This document shows, one piece after another, positions 16,590 through 24,613 of a stretch of DNA of 35,571 nucleotides; within the stretch, counting starts at the first letter, position 1, and the number at the start of each line of letters is the position of its first letter. The stretch covers positions 1 through 35,571 of the forward strand of contig JAEUJS010000390.1 of assembly GCA_016792935.1 (NCBI GenBank). Reading direction: 5' to 3'. The position numbers were made by a program, and so were the translations under genes. Origin of the DNA: Archangium sp. (lineage in GTDB: Bacteria; Myxococcota; Myxococcia; Myxococcales; Myxococcaceae). The notes below the pieces were generated by a model. It ran no database searches, had not been told where the DNA came from, and was given only the letters and a program-made list of their open reading frames with translations.

Positions 16590-16671
16590 CTTCGGATTTC
16601 TCACGCGTTCTGTCAGGTGGGTTGACGTTCTCCTCGGAAAGTCGGGCTGCCTGCGCGGTCGAAAATCCCCC

Positions 16672-17952
16672 ATGCCGACCCCCATTTCTCGCCTCACGAC
16701 GCCTGTTGCGCGGACTGCCTCGCAGCCCACCCTCTCGGTCGGGGCGAAGGGCCCTGCCGTCGAGCGGTTGCAGCGGCTGCTCGAGAGCGCTGGCCACTCT
16801 CCCAGGGGCATCGATGGAGAGTTCGGACAGAACACCAGGCGCGCGGTGCTCGAGTTCCAGCGCTCGGCGAAGTTGCCCACCACCGGCGTCGCGAACGGCG
16901 CGACGTGGACCGCACTCGAAAAGAAAATCTCCGCGCAGAAGGAACGCGCGTTCTTGAACGGCACGAAGAACGTCGCCGGCAAGCTCGATGCGCTCGCGCG
17001 TCAGGTCGACCGCTTCACGGACGATGGCCGCGTCACGAGCGCAGAACGCAGCGCGCTGAACAAGTCCATCTCCTCCGCGCGTGCGGCGGCTGAGCCGATG
17101 GTGGCTGATCAATCGAACCTGGCGCTCGCGGCATTGGAGAAGGTCGCGCTGATGACCAAACGCGGCACGCTGACGACGAAGGCCGAAGACGCGTTGAAGG
17201 CGCTGCGTTCGGCGAAGGCGAACATCGTGAAGGACGCGAAGTTCGACGCGCACCACTCGGCGTTCGGCCCCGGCTTCAAGCGCGCGTTCAACGGCATCGC
17301 GACGAAGGACACGACGGTGAATGGGCTGAAGGCGCACGTGGTGGCCATCGACCTCGCGGATCCCCGCGTGAAGTTGCAGACCAACACGGAGAGCACGCGC
17401 GGTCGCACCGTCGAAAATCACGCGCGCGCGGCAAACGCCGAGGTCGCGCTCAACGGAGACTTCTTCTCGTGGGGCAGCTTCAAGCCGAGCGGGCTCGCCA
17501 TCACCAACGGCAAGCAGTGGAGCAACACGTCCTCGGGCTTCGAAGGCTTCCTCGCCTTCAACGGCCGGCATGCGGCGGTGACCAGGCCGAACTCGAAGAA
17601 TCCCTCGTGGAGCGAGAACGCGGTCAGCGCGCGACCCACGGTGTTGCTCGACGGCAGAGCGGTGCTGAGTGACCCGGCGAAGAATGAGCGCAGCGCGCGC
17701 AGCGGCATCGGCATCAGCAAAGACGGGCGCACGCTGTACCTCGTCGCGGTGCAGGGTCGCAGCGGCGTGAACGGGCTGACCGCGACGGAGCTCGGCAAGT
17801 TCATGCGCTCGCTCGGAGCCGATGACGCGATGGCGATGGACTCTGGCGGCAGCGCACAGCTCTACGTGCGTGGCCGCGGCATGGTGCAGAAGTCGACGGA
17901 TCCGGGCGGCTCGCGCGGCGTCGCGAACGTGGTGATGGTGCAGTCGCGCTGA
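16672..17952 (+). CDS. Peptidoglycan-binding + NAGPA-type phosphodiester glycosidase protein
   Basis: 426 residues from an ATG that begins an N-terminus without signal peptide (MPTPISRLTTPVART). Residues about 22-86 are a PG_binding_1 domain (LSVGAKGPAVERLQRLLESAG, then IDGEFGQNTRRAVLEFQ). Residues about 100-190 are a helical module with the motifs DDGRVTSAER and KRGTLTTKAEDALKAL. Residues about 205-426 are a phosphodiester glycosidase (NAGPA/DUF2233) domain: LNGDFFSWGSFKPSGLAI, RSGIGISKDGRTLYLVAV and DDAMAMDSGGSAQLYVRG, the last being the conserved active-site block. The enzyme class removes N-acetylglucosamine from phosphodiesters; bacterial substrates are poorly known. Without a signal peptide it needs a non-Sec route or lysis. 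The next gene, a calpain, shares the helical module. Confidence 0.87.
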   Translation: MPTPISRLTTPVARTASQPTLSVGAKGPAVERLQRLLESAGHSPRGIDGEFGQNTRRAVLEFQRSAKLPTTGVANGATWTALEKKISAQKERAFLNGTKNVAGKLDALARQVDRFTDDGRVTSAERSALNKSISSARAAAEPMVADQSNLALAALEKVALMTKRGTLTTKAEDALKALRSAKANIVKDAKFDAHHSAFGPGFKRAFNGIATKDTTVNGLKAHVVAIDLADPRVKLQTNTESTRGRTVENHARAANAEVALNGDFFSWGSFKPSGLAITNGKQWSNTSSGFEGFLAFNGRHAAVTRPNSKNPSWSENAVSARPTVLLDGRAVLSDPAKNERSARSGIGISKDGRTLYLVAVQGRSGVNGLTATELGKFMRSLGADDAMAMDSGGSAQLYVRGRGMVQKSTDPGGSRGVANVVMVQSR

Positions 17953-18024
17953 CTGGGGCTCTGCGCGAGAAGAATGACGAGGGCCGTGAGCATCGCGTGC
18001 GACTCAGTGTAGCTTCGCCACTGC

Positions 18025-19059
18025 ATGGGACTCGACATCAAGCGGCTGCAGACTGACTTCGCGAAGCTCGCCTCCGACGGAAAAATCACCGCGACCGACG
18101 TCGACGGGCTCATCAAGCGCGTGAAGCGCGATGGCCTGACGGAATCCGAAGCGAAGGCGCTCAAGAAAGAGGTCGCCCGCTACAAGGACAAGTTCGACGC
18201 CGAGGGCGGAGCGAAGATCAACACCTTCGTCACCGAGAAGATGCGCGCCCTGATGGTGCTCGACGACACCCGCCCCGTGAATCCCGGCGGCGTGAAGGAC
18301 CCGAAGGTGTTGAAGGCCGACGAGAAGAAGGTGCGCCAGACGCTCATCGAGGGTGGCCAGCTGGTGAAGAACGGCATCCGCGGGGAAGACGTCACGCAGA
18401 AGTACCTCGCCGACTGCTACCTCATCGCGGGCATGGCCTCGGTCGCGCACACGCGGCCCGACTTGATCGAGAAGGCGTTCAAGAAGCGCACGGACGGCAC
18501 GTACGACGTGAGCTTCTACGAGTTGAAGGGCGACGACTGGAAGAAGGTCACCGTGCGCATCGACGCCGACCTTCCGCACAACGACTGGTACCACCTCACG
18601 TACGCCAGCGGTCAGGACGAGAAGGAGTTGTGGCCCGCGTTGCTCGAGAAGGCCGTCGCACAGCGCGCTGGCTCGTACGCGGCGATCGAAGCAGGCGTGC
18701 CCGGCGACGCGCTGTCGATGTTCACCGGCAAACACTCCGAGATGATCGACTTCAAGGCGAAGGGCACCAGGCCCGATGAGGTCTTCGCCGCGCTGAGCAA
18801 GGCCGTGTCAGAAGGCCGCCCCGCGACCGCGTCGACGTTCGGCGAGAGCAGCGCCGCGAAGTACACCAACAGCGGGCTGTACGCCGACCACGCCTATTCG
18901 GTGTGGGGCACCGAGGAGAAGGGCGGCAAGAAATACGTGCAGCTCCGCAACCCATGGGGCGAGAGCGAGCCCGCGAACAACGGCCGCGATGACGGCATCT
19001 TCAAGATGGAGCTCTCGGAGTTCATGAAGATGTTCGCCAACACCGAGATCAACGGCTGA
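18025..19059 (+). CDS. Bacterial calpain-family (C2) cysteine protease
   Basis: A 344-residue protein with no signal peptide. The N-terminal 60 residues hold an EF-hand-like helical module (ASDGKITATDVDGLI, then RDGLTESEAKALKKEV). The papain-fold C2 domain carries the full calpain triad: Cys131 in QKYLADCYLIAGMAS, His289 in GLYADHAYSVWG and Asn309 in VQLRNPWGES. ELWPALLEKAVAQ at about 201-213 is the conserved calpain helix. No C2-like or penta-EF-hand regulatory domain follows, so activity may not be calcium-regulated in the eukaryotic way. Its stop codon abuts that of the convergent lipoprotein gene (TGATCA). A role in intracellular proteolysis or as a secreted effector is inferred. Confidence 0.9.
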   Translation: MGLDIKRLQTDFAKLASDGKITATDVDGLIKRVKRDGLTESEAKALKKEVARYKDKFDAEGGAKINTFVTEKMRALMVLDDTRPVNPGGVKDPKVLKADEKKVRQTLIEGGQLVKNGIRGEDVTQKYLADCYLIAGMASVAHTRPDLIEKAFKKRTDGTYDVSFYELKGDDWKKVTVRIDADLPHNDWYHLTYASGQDEKELWPALLEKAVAQRAGSYAAIEAGVPGDALSMFTGKHSEMIDFKAKGTRPDEVFAALSKAVSEGRPATASTFGESSAAKYTNSGLYADHAYSVWGTEEKGGKKYVQLRNPWGESEPANNGRDDGIFKMELSEFMKMFANTEING

Positions 19060-19884
19060 TCAGGGCAGCGCTCTGCCGCAGTCGCTGCTCGCATTCACGT
19101 CCTGGCTGATGCGGAAGTAGTCGTGCTCGATGCGCGTCGTGATGCCGCCGACGTTGTAGGCCGCGGGTCCGACGAGCACCTCCTCGGGCAGGGTCACACC
19201 GCTGTCGATGAACTGCGTGATGAAGCCTGACAGGGCGCCACCGTCGCTCGAACGGGTGAACGCGTAGAAGTCGTTCCCCACTCGGCACAGGCGCAACACC
19301 ATCTCGGTCTGGCCGTTGGCAACCGAGCGAAAGTCCGAAATTCCCAGGGACGTCCGCTGGCTGAGGACACCAAAGATGTTTCCTCCGTCGGGTTGCACGT
19401 CGAGTGACCCCACGCTCACCAGGCGACTGTTCAGGGTCGGCGACAGAGGAGCAACAGCCAGGAGCGCCGCCGCCGTGTACGCGCCGATGCGCCCCCCGTC
19501 CGGCACGATGACCCGCGAGAACGTCTCGGCCACGAAGTTGCCAGTCACCCGCTGAGAGAGAAGCGAACCGATGTTGCCATTCGACCAGCCGCGGTTGGGG
19601 CCTTCCTGGTGCAACACCAGCGCGCCATTCTCGACGAACGGAAGGGGGTTGCTCGTCAGCGGCTCGAAGAAGGTCGAGCACGCGCTCCAGCCTCCGTCGA
19701 ACTCTTCGTCGCGAAGGCAGCCCGCATCGACCCCCGCATCGAAGCCGGCGTCGAACCCTGCATCGACCTGGGACCCTGCGTCGCTCGGGCACAGCTGCGG
19801 GCGCGCCTGACAAAATTGAGTCTCTGCGCTCTGCGGGTCCACGCAGCTCGCCACGAACAAGACGACGACGAGCGCACGCTTCAC
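19060..19884 (-). CDS. Lipoprotein with DAG-repeat linker and DUF1349-like C-terminal domain
   Basis: A 274-residue protein. The signal peptide ends in a VASC lipobox (Cys14). A low-complexity linker of D-A-G repeats (SDAGSQVDAGFDAGFDAGVDAG, residues about 34-55) is typical of myxobacterial surface lipoproteins. The remaining 200 residues form a beta-rich domain (GALVLHQEG, VTGNFVAETFSRVIVPDGG, TEMVLRLCRVGNDFYAFTRSSDGG) in the layout of DUF1349/concanavalin-like lectin folds. The terminal VNASSDCGRALP may pair with the upstream Cys. Carbohydrate binding is plausible but unproven. Its GTG start overlaps the upstream gene's stop (GTGA). Confidence 0.75.
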   Translation of the reverse strand: MKRALVVVLFVASCVDPQSAETQFCQARPQLCPSDAGSQVDAGFDAGFDAGVDAGCLRDEEFDGGWSACSTFFEPLTSNPLPFVENGALVLHQEGPNRGWSNGNIGSLLSQRVTGNFVAETFSRVIVPDGGRIGAYTAAALLAVAPLSPTLNSRLVSVGSLDVQPDGGNIFGVLSQRTSLGISDFRSVANGQTEMVLRLCRVGNDFYAFTRSSDGGALSGFITQFIDSGVTLPEEVLVGPAAYNVGGITTRIEHDYFRISQDVNASSDCGRALP

Positions 19885-20681
19885 GGGAGCCCCCAGGCCA
19901 ACGAGAGCGCTGCGCCCGACGGCCCGACGAGCACCGAGACCGACGGAGCGCCCGGCGCATCGCCGAACAGCGCCAGGCCTCCGGCGACGAGGAGCGCCGC
20001 AAGGCCGACTCCAAACGAGATGAACGCGGCGGTCTGCAGCCCGAGGGCGCTCTGCAGTCGTGCGCGCGCGACGTCGAGTGAGGTGATGTCGGGAGCGCCA
20101 CGCGCCACCTCACCTTCGGTTCCCTTCGCGACGCCGAAGAGTACGCCCCCCGCTCCCACTGCGAGGAGTCCGACCGTCATCGGCACCCACGCGAGGCTGC
20201 GCGCGCCCGAGGCGGCCGGCTTCGGTTTCAGCTGGTCGCTCAGCTCGAGCGCCGACTTCTCGAGCAGCGTGTAGAGCGCGTCTTCGCTGCGCACCCGCTC
20301 GGAGAACACCGCGATGGGCCGCCCCGAGCCCGAGGCGCTCATCACCTTCAGGTTGAGCACGAAGCCACCGCCTTCGGTCACCGCGAGACTCCCGACCACC
20401 AGCGCCGAGACCCCGAGTCCTCCCGCGAGCTCGGCGATGCAGCTCTTCTCGTCGGTGCAGCCGAGCAGCTGCTTCTGCCGCTCGAGGCCGAGCGCGGCGG
20501 TGATGTCGGTGCGGGTGATGACGTGCACTCCGCGGCGCGTGACCTGCTGCGCGAAGTAGTCGACGTAGACGTCACCCTGCTTCTCGGACACCCCCACGAA
20601 GCTCAGGCCGGGGACCGCGAGGGTGACTTCCTTCGGTTCAGGGGTCGCGCTCGCGGCGACCATCAGCAACAGCGTCAACAT
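19881..20681 (-). CDS. Exported membrane protein with N-terminal alpha/beta domain, unknown function
   Basis: A 266-residue protein with a short signal peptide (MLTLLLMVAASA). Residues about 20-140 are an alpha/beta domain (VTLAVPGLSFVGVSE, VHVITRTDITAALGLERQKQLLGCTDEKSC, GVSALVVGSLAV) resembling the N-terminal part of TolB-like/FlgO-like domains that recur in myxobacterial exported proteins. The Cys pair GCTDEKSC is conserved in that group as I recall it. Two hydrophobic stretches follow (about 160-185 and 210-240: AWVPMTVGLLAVGAGGVLFGV and ISFGVGLAALLVAGGLALFG), probably membrane helices. It lies upstream of the DAG-linker lipoprotein and overlaps it by four bases, so the two may form a unit. 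Confidence 0.72.
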   Translation of the reverse strand: MLTLLLMVAASATPEPKEVTLAVPGLSFVGVSEKQGDVYVDYFAQQVTRRGVHVITRTDITAALGLERQKQLLGCTDEKSCIAELAGGLGVSALVVGSLAVTEGGGFVLNLKVMSASGSGRPIAVFSERVRSEDALYTLLEKSALELSDQLKPKPAASGARSLAWVPMTVGLLAVGAGGVLFGVAKGTEGEVARGAPDITSLDVARARLQSALGLQTAAFISFGVGLAALLVAGGLALFGDAPGAPSVSVLVGPSGAALSLAWGLP

Positions 20682-20693
20682 GCGGCGCGCAGC

Positions 20694-21083
20694 CTACTTC
20701 GCAATCAGCGCGAGTTTGTCCGCGCGTGTGAGTTGTTTCATTCGCGCTTCCAGCGAGAGTGCACGCGATTTGTCCTTCACGCGCTGGCTCCACACGAGCG
20801 TGACGGGTCTGCGCGAACGCGTGTAGCGCGCGCCTTTGCCCGAGTTGTGTTTCGCCACGCGCGCGAGGAGATCATTCGTGCAGCCCGTGTAGAGCGAGCC
20901 GTCCGCGCAGCGCACGATGTAGACGAACCAGCTAGCGCTTCTTCTTTCCGGCCGGCTTCGGCCTGGACTTCTTCTTCGCGGCGGCGGGCTTCTTCTTTTT
21001 CGCCGCGGGAGCGGGCTTCGTCTTCTTCTTCTTCGCGGCGGCGGTGGACTTCCTCTTCCGGGGCGCGGGGCGCTCTTCTTCAA
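20694..21083 (-). CDS. GIY-YIG nuclease-domain protein (start uncertain, overlaps upstream gene)
   Basis: The C-terminal 78 residues are a clear GIY-YIG domain: WFVYIVRCADGSLYTGCTNDLLARVAKHN, then GARYTRSRRPVTLVW and SLEARMKQLTRADKLALI. The motif spans VYI and LYTG with the conserved Arg and His/Asn downstream. Small UPF0213/YhbQ-type GIY-YIG proteins have this size without an extension. In frame, the only start codon is a TTG at 21083, which adds about 50 very basic residues (Arg/Pro-rich) lying in the +1 frame of the upstream gene's Lys-rich tail. Either that TTG is used, or the domain is fused to the upstream protein by a +1 frameshift near its stop (20932), or a non-canonical start is used. 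The nuclease target is unknown. Confidence 0.78.
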   Translation of the reverse strand: MKKSAPRPGRGSPPPPRRRRRRSPLPRRKRRSPPPRRRSPGRSRPERRSASWFVYIVRCADGSLYTGCTNDLLARVAKHNSGKGARYTRSRRPVTLVWSQRVKDKSRALSLEARMKQLTRADKLALIAK

Positions 21084-21804
21084 TCACCAACTCCAGAACG
21101 TCTTGAGGCCAACCGAGGAGAATGCGCAGCGACGCATCGAGCAGCTGCAGCTCGTACTCGCGCGGAGGAGCAGGCCGCGACGCCATCACCCGCATCACGA
21201 GCGGCGGCGGAACACCGAGCCCTTCGAACGCCATCGCGGGGAATGCATCGGGCTCGGCGGCGAGCATCGAGGCGCCGGAAATCTCGGCGGGCTCTCCCGA
21301 CATGATGGCCTGCAACATCGAGAGGTCGTCATAGAAGGCCACGCCGTGCTCGATGCCGCTCGAGCCGAGCACCGCGACGGCCGCCTGCGGAGAGTGCGGC
21401 GCATTCACACGCACCGCGACTTCAGAGCTCAACGCTTCCCACAGCCGCGCCCGGTAGAACGCCACCCACGCTTCGAGCAGCGACAACATGATGTCGTGCA
21501 GCTCGGGTGTGAGGTTGTTGGCGAGCGAGAAGCCGACCATCGCGCGCAGCAGCTCGTGCGTCTCATCGCTCTGCTTCGGTGTCCACGAGCGGATGAGCGC
21601 CACGTCCTGCACGCTGCGATGAAAGGCGGCGTCGACGGTGATGAGCTTGCCCGGCCCGAGCTGCTTCATCAGCTCTTCGGCGGCCTGGCCCCAGTTCGCG
21701 CCAACCGCCATGCCCAACGTGAGCTCTTCGTCGAAGCCGACGAGCACGCACTGCGGAACGTGTTCCGAGGAAATGACTCCGACGGGTGCGACGTGCCAGG
21801 CCAT
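20932..21804 (-). CDS. Unknown protein with long Lys/Ala-rich C-terminal tail
   Basis: 290 residues (ATG 21804 overlaps the VOC gene's TAA; a GTG at 21819 is the alternative). A roughly 235-residue globular part contains VPQCVLVGFDEELTLGMAVGANWG, VAVRVNAPHSPQAAVAVLGSSGIEHG and VAFYDDLSMLQAIMSGEP. I do not recognise the family. The last roughly 55 residues are a highly basic, repetitive tail (KKKK, PAAKKKK, AAAKKKS and similar blocks), as in histone-H1-like or nucleic-acid-binding tails. The Lys codons of this tail overlap the start of the GIY-YIG frame. The basic tail next to a nuclease suggests DNA or RNA association, but this is inference. Confidence 0.78.
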   Translation of the reverse strand: MAWHVAPVGVISSEHVPQCVLVGFDEELTLGMAVGANWGQAAEELMKQLGPGKLITVDAAFHRSVQDVALIRSWTPKQSDETHELLRAMVGFSLANNLTPELHDIMLSLLEAWVAFYRARLWEALSSEVAVRVNAPHSPQAAVAVLGSSGIEHGVAFYDDLSMLQAIMSGEPAEISGASMLAAEPDAFPAMAFEGLGVPPPLVMRVMASRPAPPREYELQLLDASLRILLGWPQDVLELVIEEERPAPRKRKSTAAAKKKKTKPAPAAKKKKPAAAKKKSRPKPAGKKKR

Positions 21805-22160
21805 TATTTCTCGCTCCACACGGCGAGCTCATTGCCGCTCGGGTCCGTGAAATGAAACCGCCGCCCGCCCGGGAATTCGAACGGAGGCGTGACGACGCTG
21901 CCGCCGCCGCTCTTCACCTTCGCCACCGTGTCGTCGAGGTCCTTCGAGAACAAGATGATGAGCGGACCGCCACGCACGCCCTTGTAGCTCGCGTCGAGGA
22001 AGAGGCCGCCCTGTTCCTTGCCGCCCGCGCCCTTGATGCCCGAGTACTCCGGGCCGTAGTCGTTGAATTCCCAGCCGAAGGCGGCGGTGTAGAACTTCCG
22101 CGCGGCCTGCATGTCGCTCACCTTGAGCTCCACGTAGTCGATGCCGTGATGCGTGTGCAT
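21804..22160 (-). CDS. VOC-superfamily (glyoxalase/bleomycin-resistance-like) protein
   Basis: A 118-residue single VOC protein made of two beta-alpha-beta-beta-beta modules. The first is DYVELKVSDMQAARKFYTAAFGWEFNDYG; the second carries DLDDTVAKVKSGGGSVVTPPFEFPGGRRFHFTDPSGNELAVW. Candidate metal ligands are near His/Glu positions in ELKV, FHFTDPSGN and ELAVW. This matches small cytoplasmic members that bind metabolites or act on unknown substrates; the reaction cannot be predicted. It shares one base with the next gene (TAATG), so they are coupled, and follows the TPR/HEAT-like gene by 9 bp. Confidence 0.9.
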   Translation of the reverse strand: MHTHHGIDYVELKVSDMQAARKFYTAAFGWEFNDYGPEYSGIKGAGGKEQGGLFLDASYKGVRGGPLIILFSKDLDDTVAKVKSGGGSVVTPPFEFPGGRRFHFTDPSGNELAVWSEK

Positions 22161-22169
22161 GTGCGGCTT

Positions 22170-23405
22170 CTACTTGCCGGAGAGCCGTTTCGCGAAGTCG
22201 TTACGCGTGTAGTCGTCCCACAGCTCGCCGCGTGACTGGTCGACGATGGCCTGCACTTCGGCCTTCACGAGCGGGAGCGCGTCGAGCGCGTCGAGCACGT
22301 GCACCACGTTGCGGATGTCTTCAACCTGCTGGCGCGAGACGTCAGACAGACCCGGGCCGCGCGCGAAGTCGCGCGCGAGCTCGAGGAGCAGCTCGCGCAA
22401 CATGGTGTCGATGACCGTCTTCGCGGCGGGCTGCCACGTCGAGCGCGCGAGACCATTGAGCACTTCCGCGCGCACCGCCGGCTCCGCGGTGGTCAACGCA
22501 GCCGCGAGCAGACCTTCGCCGTCGCCCGAAGGTGAAGGGAGGTCGCAGAGGCGCGCGAGCACGGCGGCCGAGCGCTCCCAGATGGGGTTGCAGAGGAGAA
22601 TGTGGAAGCTGCGCGCCGCTTCCCATGCGTACGAGCCTTCCAGGTCGCGCGCGATGAACTCGCCGAAGCGCTCGGTGGTGATGCGCGAATCGATTTCCGC
22701 ACCGAGCCGCTCGAGCCACGCGAGCAGCTCGGGAAACGCGCGGCCGCCGTGGCCGTCGTCGCAGTCTTCGTCGCGCCACCAGATGAGGTGACGGAGCGCG
22801 CCGTGCGCCACGCGCGGGTCCTCGTCGTCGAGCCACGCGAGGAGCTTGTCCACCATCTGCTTCGGCGTGTTCGCGCGCCAGACTTCGTACGGGCTCAGGT
22901 GCTTCCAGCGTGACGGCTGCGCTTCGCGCTCGAGCTTCGGCCAGAGCGGGTGGCGTTTCACCGGGTCGAGCAACGCGCTCTGCAAGTGCTCCGCGAGCTT
23001 CACGTCGCGACGCGCGGCGCGGCGCAATGAGTCGACGGCGTCATCGACCTCGCCCAGCTCGAGCAGCACACCCGCGGCGTTGAGCCAGATGGGCGGATTG
23101 AGCGACGCGTGCGGGAGCGCGAGTTCGAGGTAGCGGCGAGAACGCGCCTCGTCGATGGGGAGCCCGGTGTTGTCGTTCTGCACCAACCACAGCGCGTTGC
23201 AGTAGGCCGAGAGGTCGTGGTTCGGGCTGGCGATGACGCGGTCGAAGATGCGCAGCGCCTCGGTGAAGCGCTTCTCTTGAATGAAGGTGACGGCGACGGT
23301 GGCGAGCTCGACCGCGACACGGCCCGAGGTGCGCGCGTCTTCCATCGCACGCTCGAAGAGCGCGGGGTTTGCGCGGAGCTGGCGGTAGTCGGGTTGCGGC
23401 GCCAT
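22170..23405 (-). CDS. TPR/HEAT-like helical repeat protein
   Basis: 411 residues from ATG 23405. The first half has TPR-like helix pairs (ALRIFDRVIASPNHDLSAYCNALWLVQND, PPIWLNAAGVLLELGEVDDAVDSLRRAARRD). The second half has HEAT-type helices (DPRVAHGALRHLIWWRDE, AAALTTAEPAVRAEVLNGLARSTW). No catalytic motif or signal peptide is visible, so it is a cytoplasmic scaffold of unknown partner. The segment PSPSGDGEG resembles the translation of the REP-like palindrome seen at 7287 and 23468 and could be a fixed, degenerate copy. It is divergent from the hydrolase gene, with about 53 bp between. Confidence 0.78.
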   Translation of the reverse strand: MAPQPDYRQLRANPALFERAMEDARTSGRVAVELATVAVTFIQEKRFTEALRIFDRVIASPNHDLSAYCNALWLVQNDNTGLPIDEARSRRYLELALPHASLNPPIWLNAAGVLLELGEVDDAVDSLRRAARRDVKLAEHLQSALLDPVKRHPLWPKLEREAQPSRWKHLSPYEVWRANTPKQMVDKLLAWLDDEDPRVAHGALRHLIWWRDEDCDDGHGGRAFPELLAWLERLGAEIDSRITTERFGEFIARDLEGSYAWEAARSFHILLCNPIWERSAAVLARLCDLPSPSGDGEGLLAAALTTAEPAVRAEVLNGLARSTWQPAAKTVIDTMLRELLLELARDFARGPGLSDVSRQQVEDIRNVVHVLDALDALPLVKAEVQAIVDQSRGELWDDYTRNDFAKRLSGK

Positions 23406-23458
23406 GGCTGGAGCACGGTACTCGCGCGGGTGCGAAACCTGACGCCTATGCTGAGGAA

Positions 23459-24592
23459 GTGATTGCTCCCTCACCCCCAACCCTCTCCCCGAGGGAGAGG
23501 GGGCTCCTCTTCGCTTTCGTCGCCGCTCTTGTGTGCGGGTGTCCGGCTCCGGCGCCGATCGACGCCGGCGTGGATGTGTACGACCTGCCCGGTCGACATC
23601 CCGTCGGTGTCACCACGTTCACCGTTGCGCGCGAGGACGGAGGCCGGCCGCTCACTGTCGAGGTCTGGTACCCGGCCGACGAGTCAGCACGCGCGGCGAG
23701 CGAGAGCGGATTTCCCGTCGAAGAGTTCGAGAGCGATGCGACGCGGCGTGCGCAGCTGAAGACGTGGGTCGAGCAGGCGCCCGCGCTGTGCACTCCCAGG
23801 CGTGCGCTCGGTGCGCGTGATGCGCCCATCTCGGGCGCGGCGAGCAACTTCCCGTTGCTGTTGATGAGTCACTGCACGGAATGTTTTCGCTTCTCGATGC
23901 ACTCGCTCGCCGAGCGCCTCGCCACGCAGGGCTTCATCGTCGCCGCGCCCGACCACCTCGAGAACACGCGCTTCGACGCGACGGCGAGCATCAGCAACGC
24001 GTTCCTCCTCACGCGCTCGGACGATTTGATCGCGGTGACCAACGCACTGGAGGGCGGCATCAGCGTGGGCGGCAGCGCACGCATCACGCAGCTCGCCGTC
24101 GTCGGCCACAGCTTCGGCGCCGTCACCGCCGGCAAGACCGTCGAACGTGACGCGCGCTTCAAGGCCGGCTTCCTCATCGCCGCGCCGGTCGATTCTCCGT
24201 TCTTGAATTCCGGGAGCACGCCGCGCATCACGCGCCCGCTCTCGTGGCTGCTGGCGATGGAAGACAATTCCATCTCGTACCTGGGCAACGACTTCATTCG
24301 CGACAACTTCACGCGCGTGCCGAAGCCCAACGTGTTGGTCGAGGTCGAGAACGCCGGACACTGGACGTTTTCGGACATCGCGGGCCTCGGCGGCGACTAC
24401 TTACCCGGCTGCGGAGAGGGAAAGCGCGACCCCGACGGCGGCGCGTTCACCTACCTCGACAACGACGAGGGCCGTCGCATCGCGCTGCGCACGGTGACGG
24501 CGTGGGCGAAGTTCGTCCTCGAGGGCGACGAGGCCGCAAAGGTGGCGCTTTCCGTCGAGCGGGAAGGAATCACTCACGTGAAAGTCCGGTGA
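23459..24592 (+). CDS. Alpha/beta hydrolase lipoprotein (PAF-acetylhydrolase/chlorophyllase-like)
   Basis: About 377 residues. The Val-coded GTG at 23459 is the only plausible start in frame after the divergent region, and it lies just after CTGAGGA. The signal peptide is GLLFAFVAALVCGC, giving a lipobox Cys around residue 26-28. The hydrolase domain shows HPVGVTTFTVAREDGGRPLTVEVWYPA, FPLLLMSHC with the oxyanion segment, the nucleophile elbow VVGHSFG, and a terminal GHWTFSD His. This pattern resembles PAF-acetylhydrolase or dienelactone-hydrolase-like proteins. The conserved Cys pair in SHCTECF is unusual. The substrate is unknown. The first 14 codons overlap a REP-like palindrome. Confidence 0.82.
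   Translation: MIAPSPPTLSPRERGLLFAFVAALVCGCPAPAPIDAGVDVYDLPGRHPVGVTTFTVAREDGGRPLTVEVWYPADESARAASESGFPVEEFESDATRRAQLKTWVEQAPALCTPRRALGARDAPISGAASNFPLLLMSHCTECFRFSMHSLAERLATQGFIVAAPDHLENTRFDATASISNAFLLTRSDDLIAVTNALEGGISVGGSARITQLAVVGHSFGAVTAGKTVERDARFKAGFLIAAPVDSPFLNSGSTPRITRPLSWLLAMEDNSISYLGNDFIRDNFTRVPKPNVLVEVENAGHWTFSDIAGLGGDYLPGCGEGKRDPDGGAFTYLDNDEGRRIALRTVTAWAKFVLEGDEAAKVALSVEREGITHVKVR
23468..23502. repeat. REP-like palindrome inside a signal-peptide coding region
   Basis: CCCTCACCCCC followed by a perfect 9-bp stem CCCTCTCCC (23481-23489) and GGGAGAGGG (23493-23501) around a CGA loop. It is read as SPPTLSPRERG in the hydrolase frame, a translation familiar from this intergenic repeat family. 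A sister copy lies at 7287-7320. Confidence 0.65.
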
Positions 24593-24613
24593 GCCGCTAC
24601 CCTTCGCGCCGAG

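Noticed and set aside
16590..16671. CIRCE element upstream of hrcA
   Set aside because: No TTAGCACTC/GAGTGCTAA arms are visible.
22507..22540. Third REP-like palindrome in the TPR/HEAT gene (PSPSGDGEG)
   Set aside because: Similarity to the repeat family is suggestive but the stem is imperfect and it lies in a continuous helical protein; not strong enough to call.
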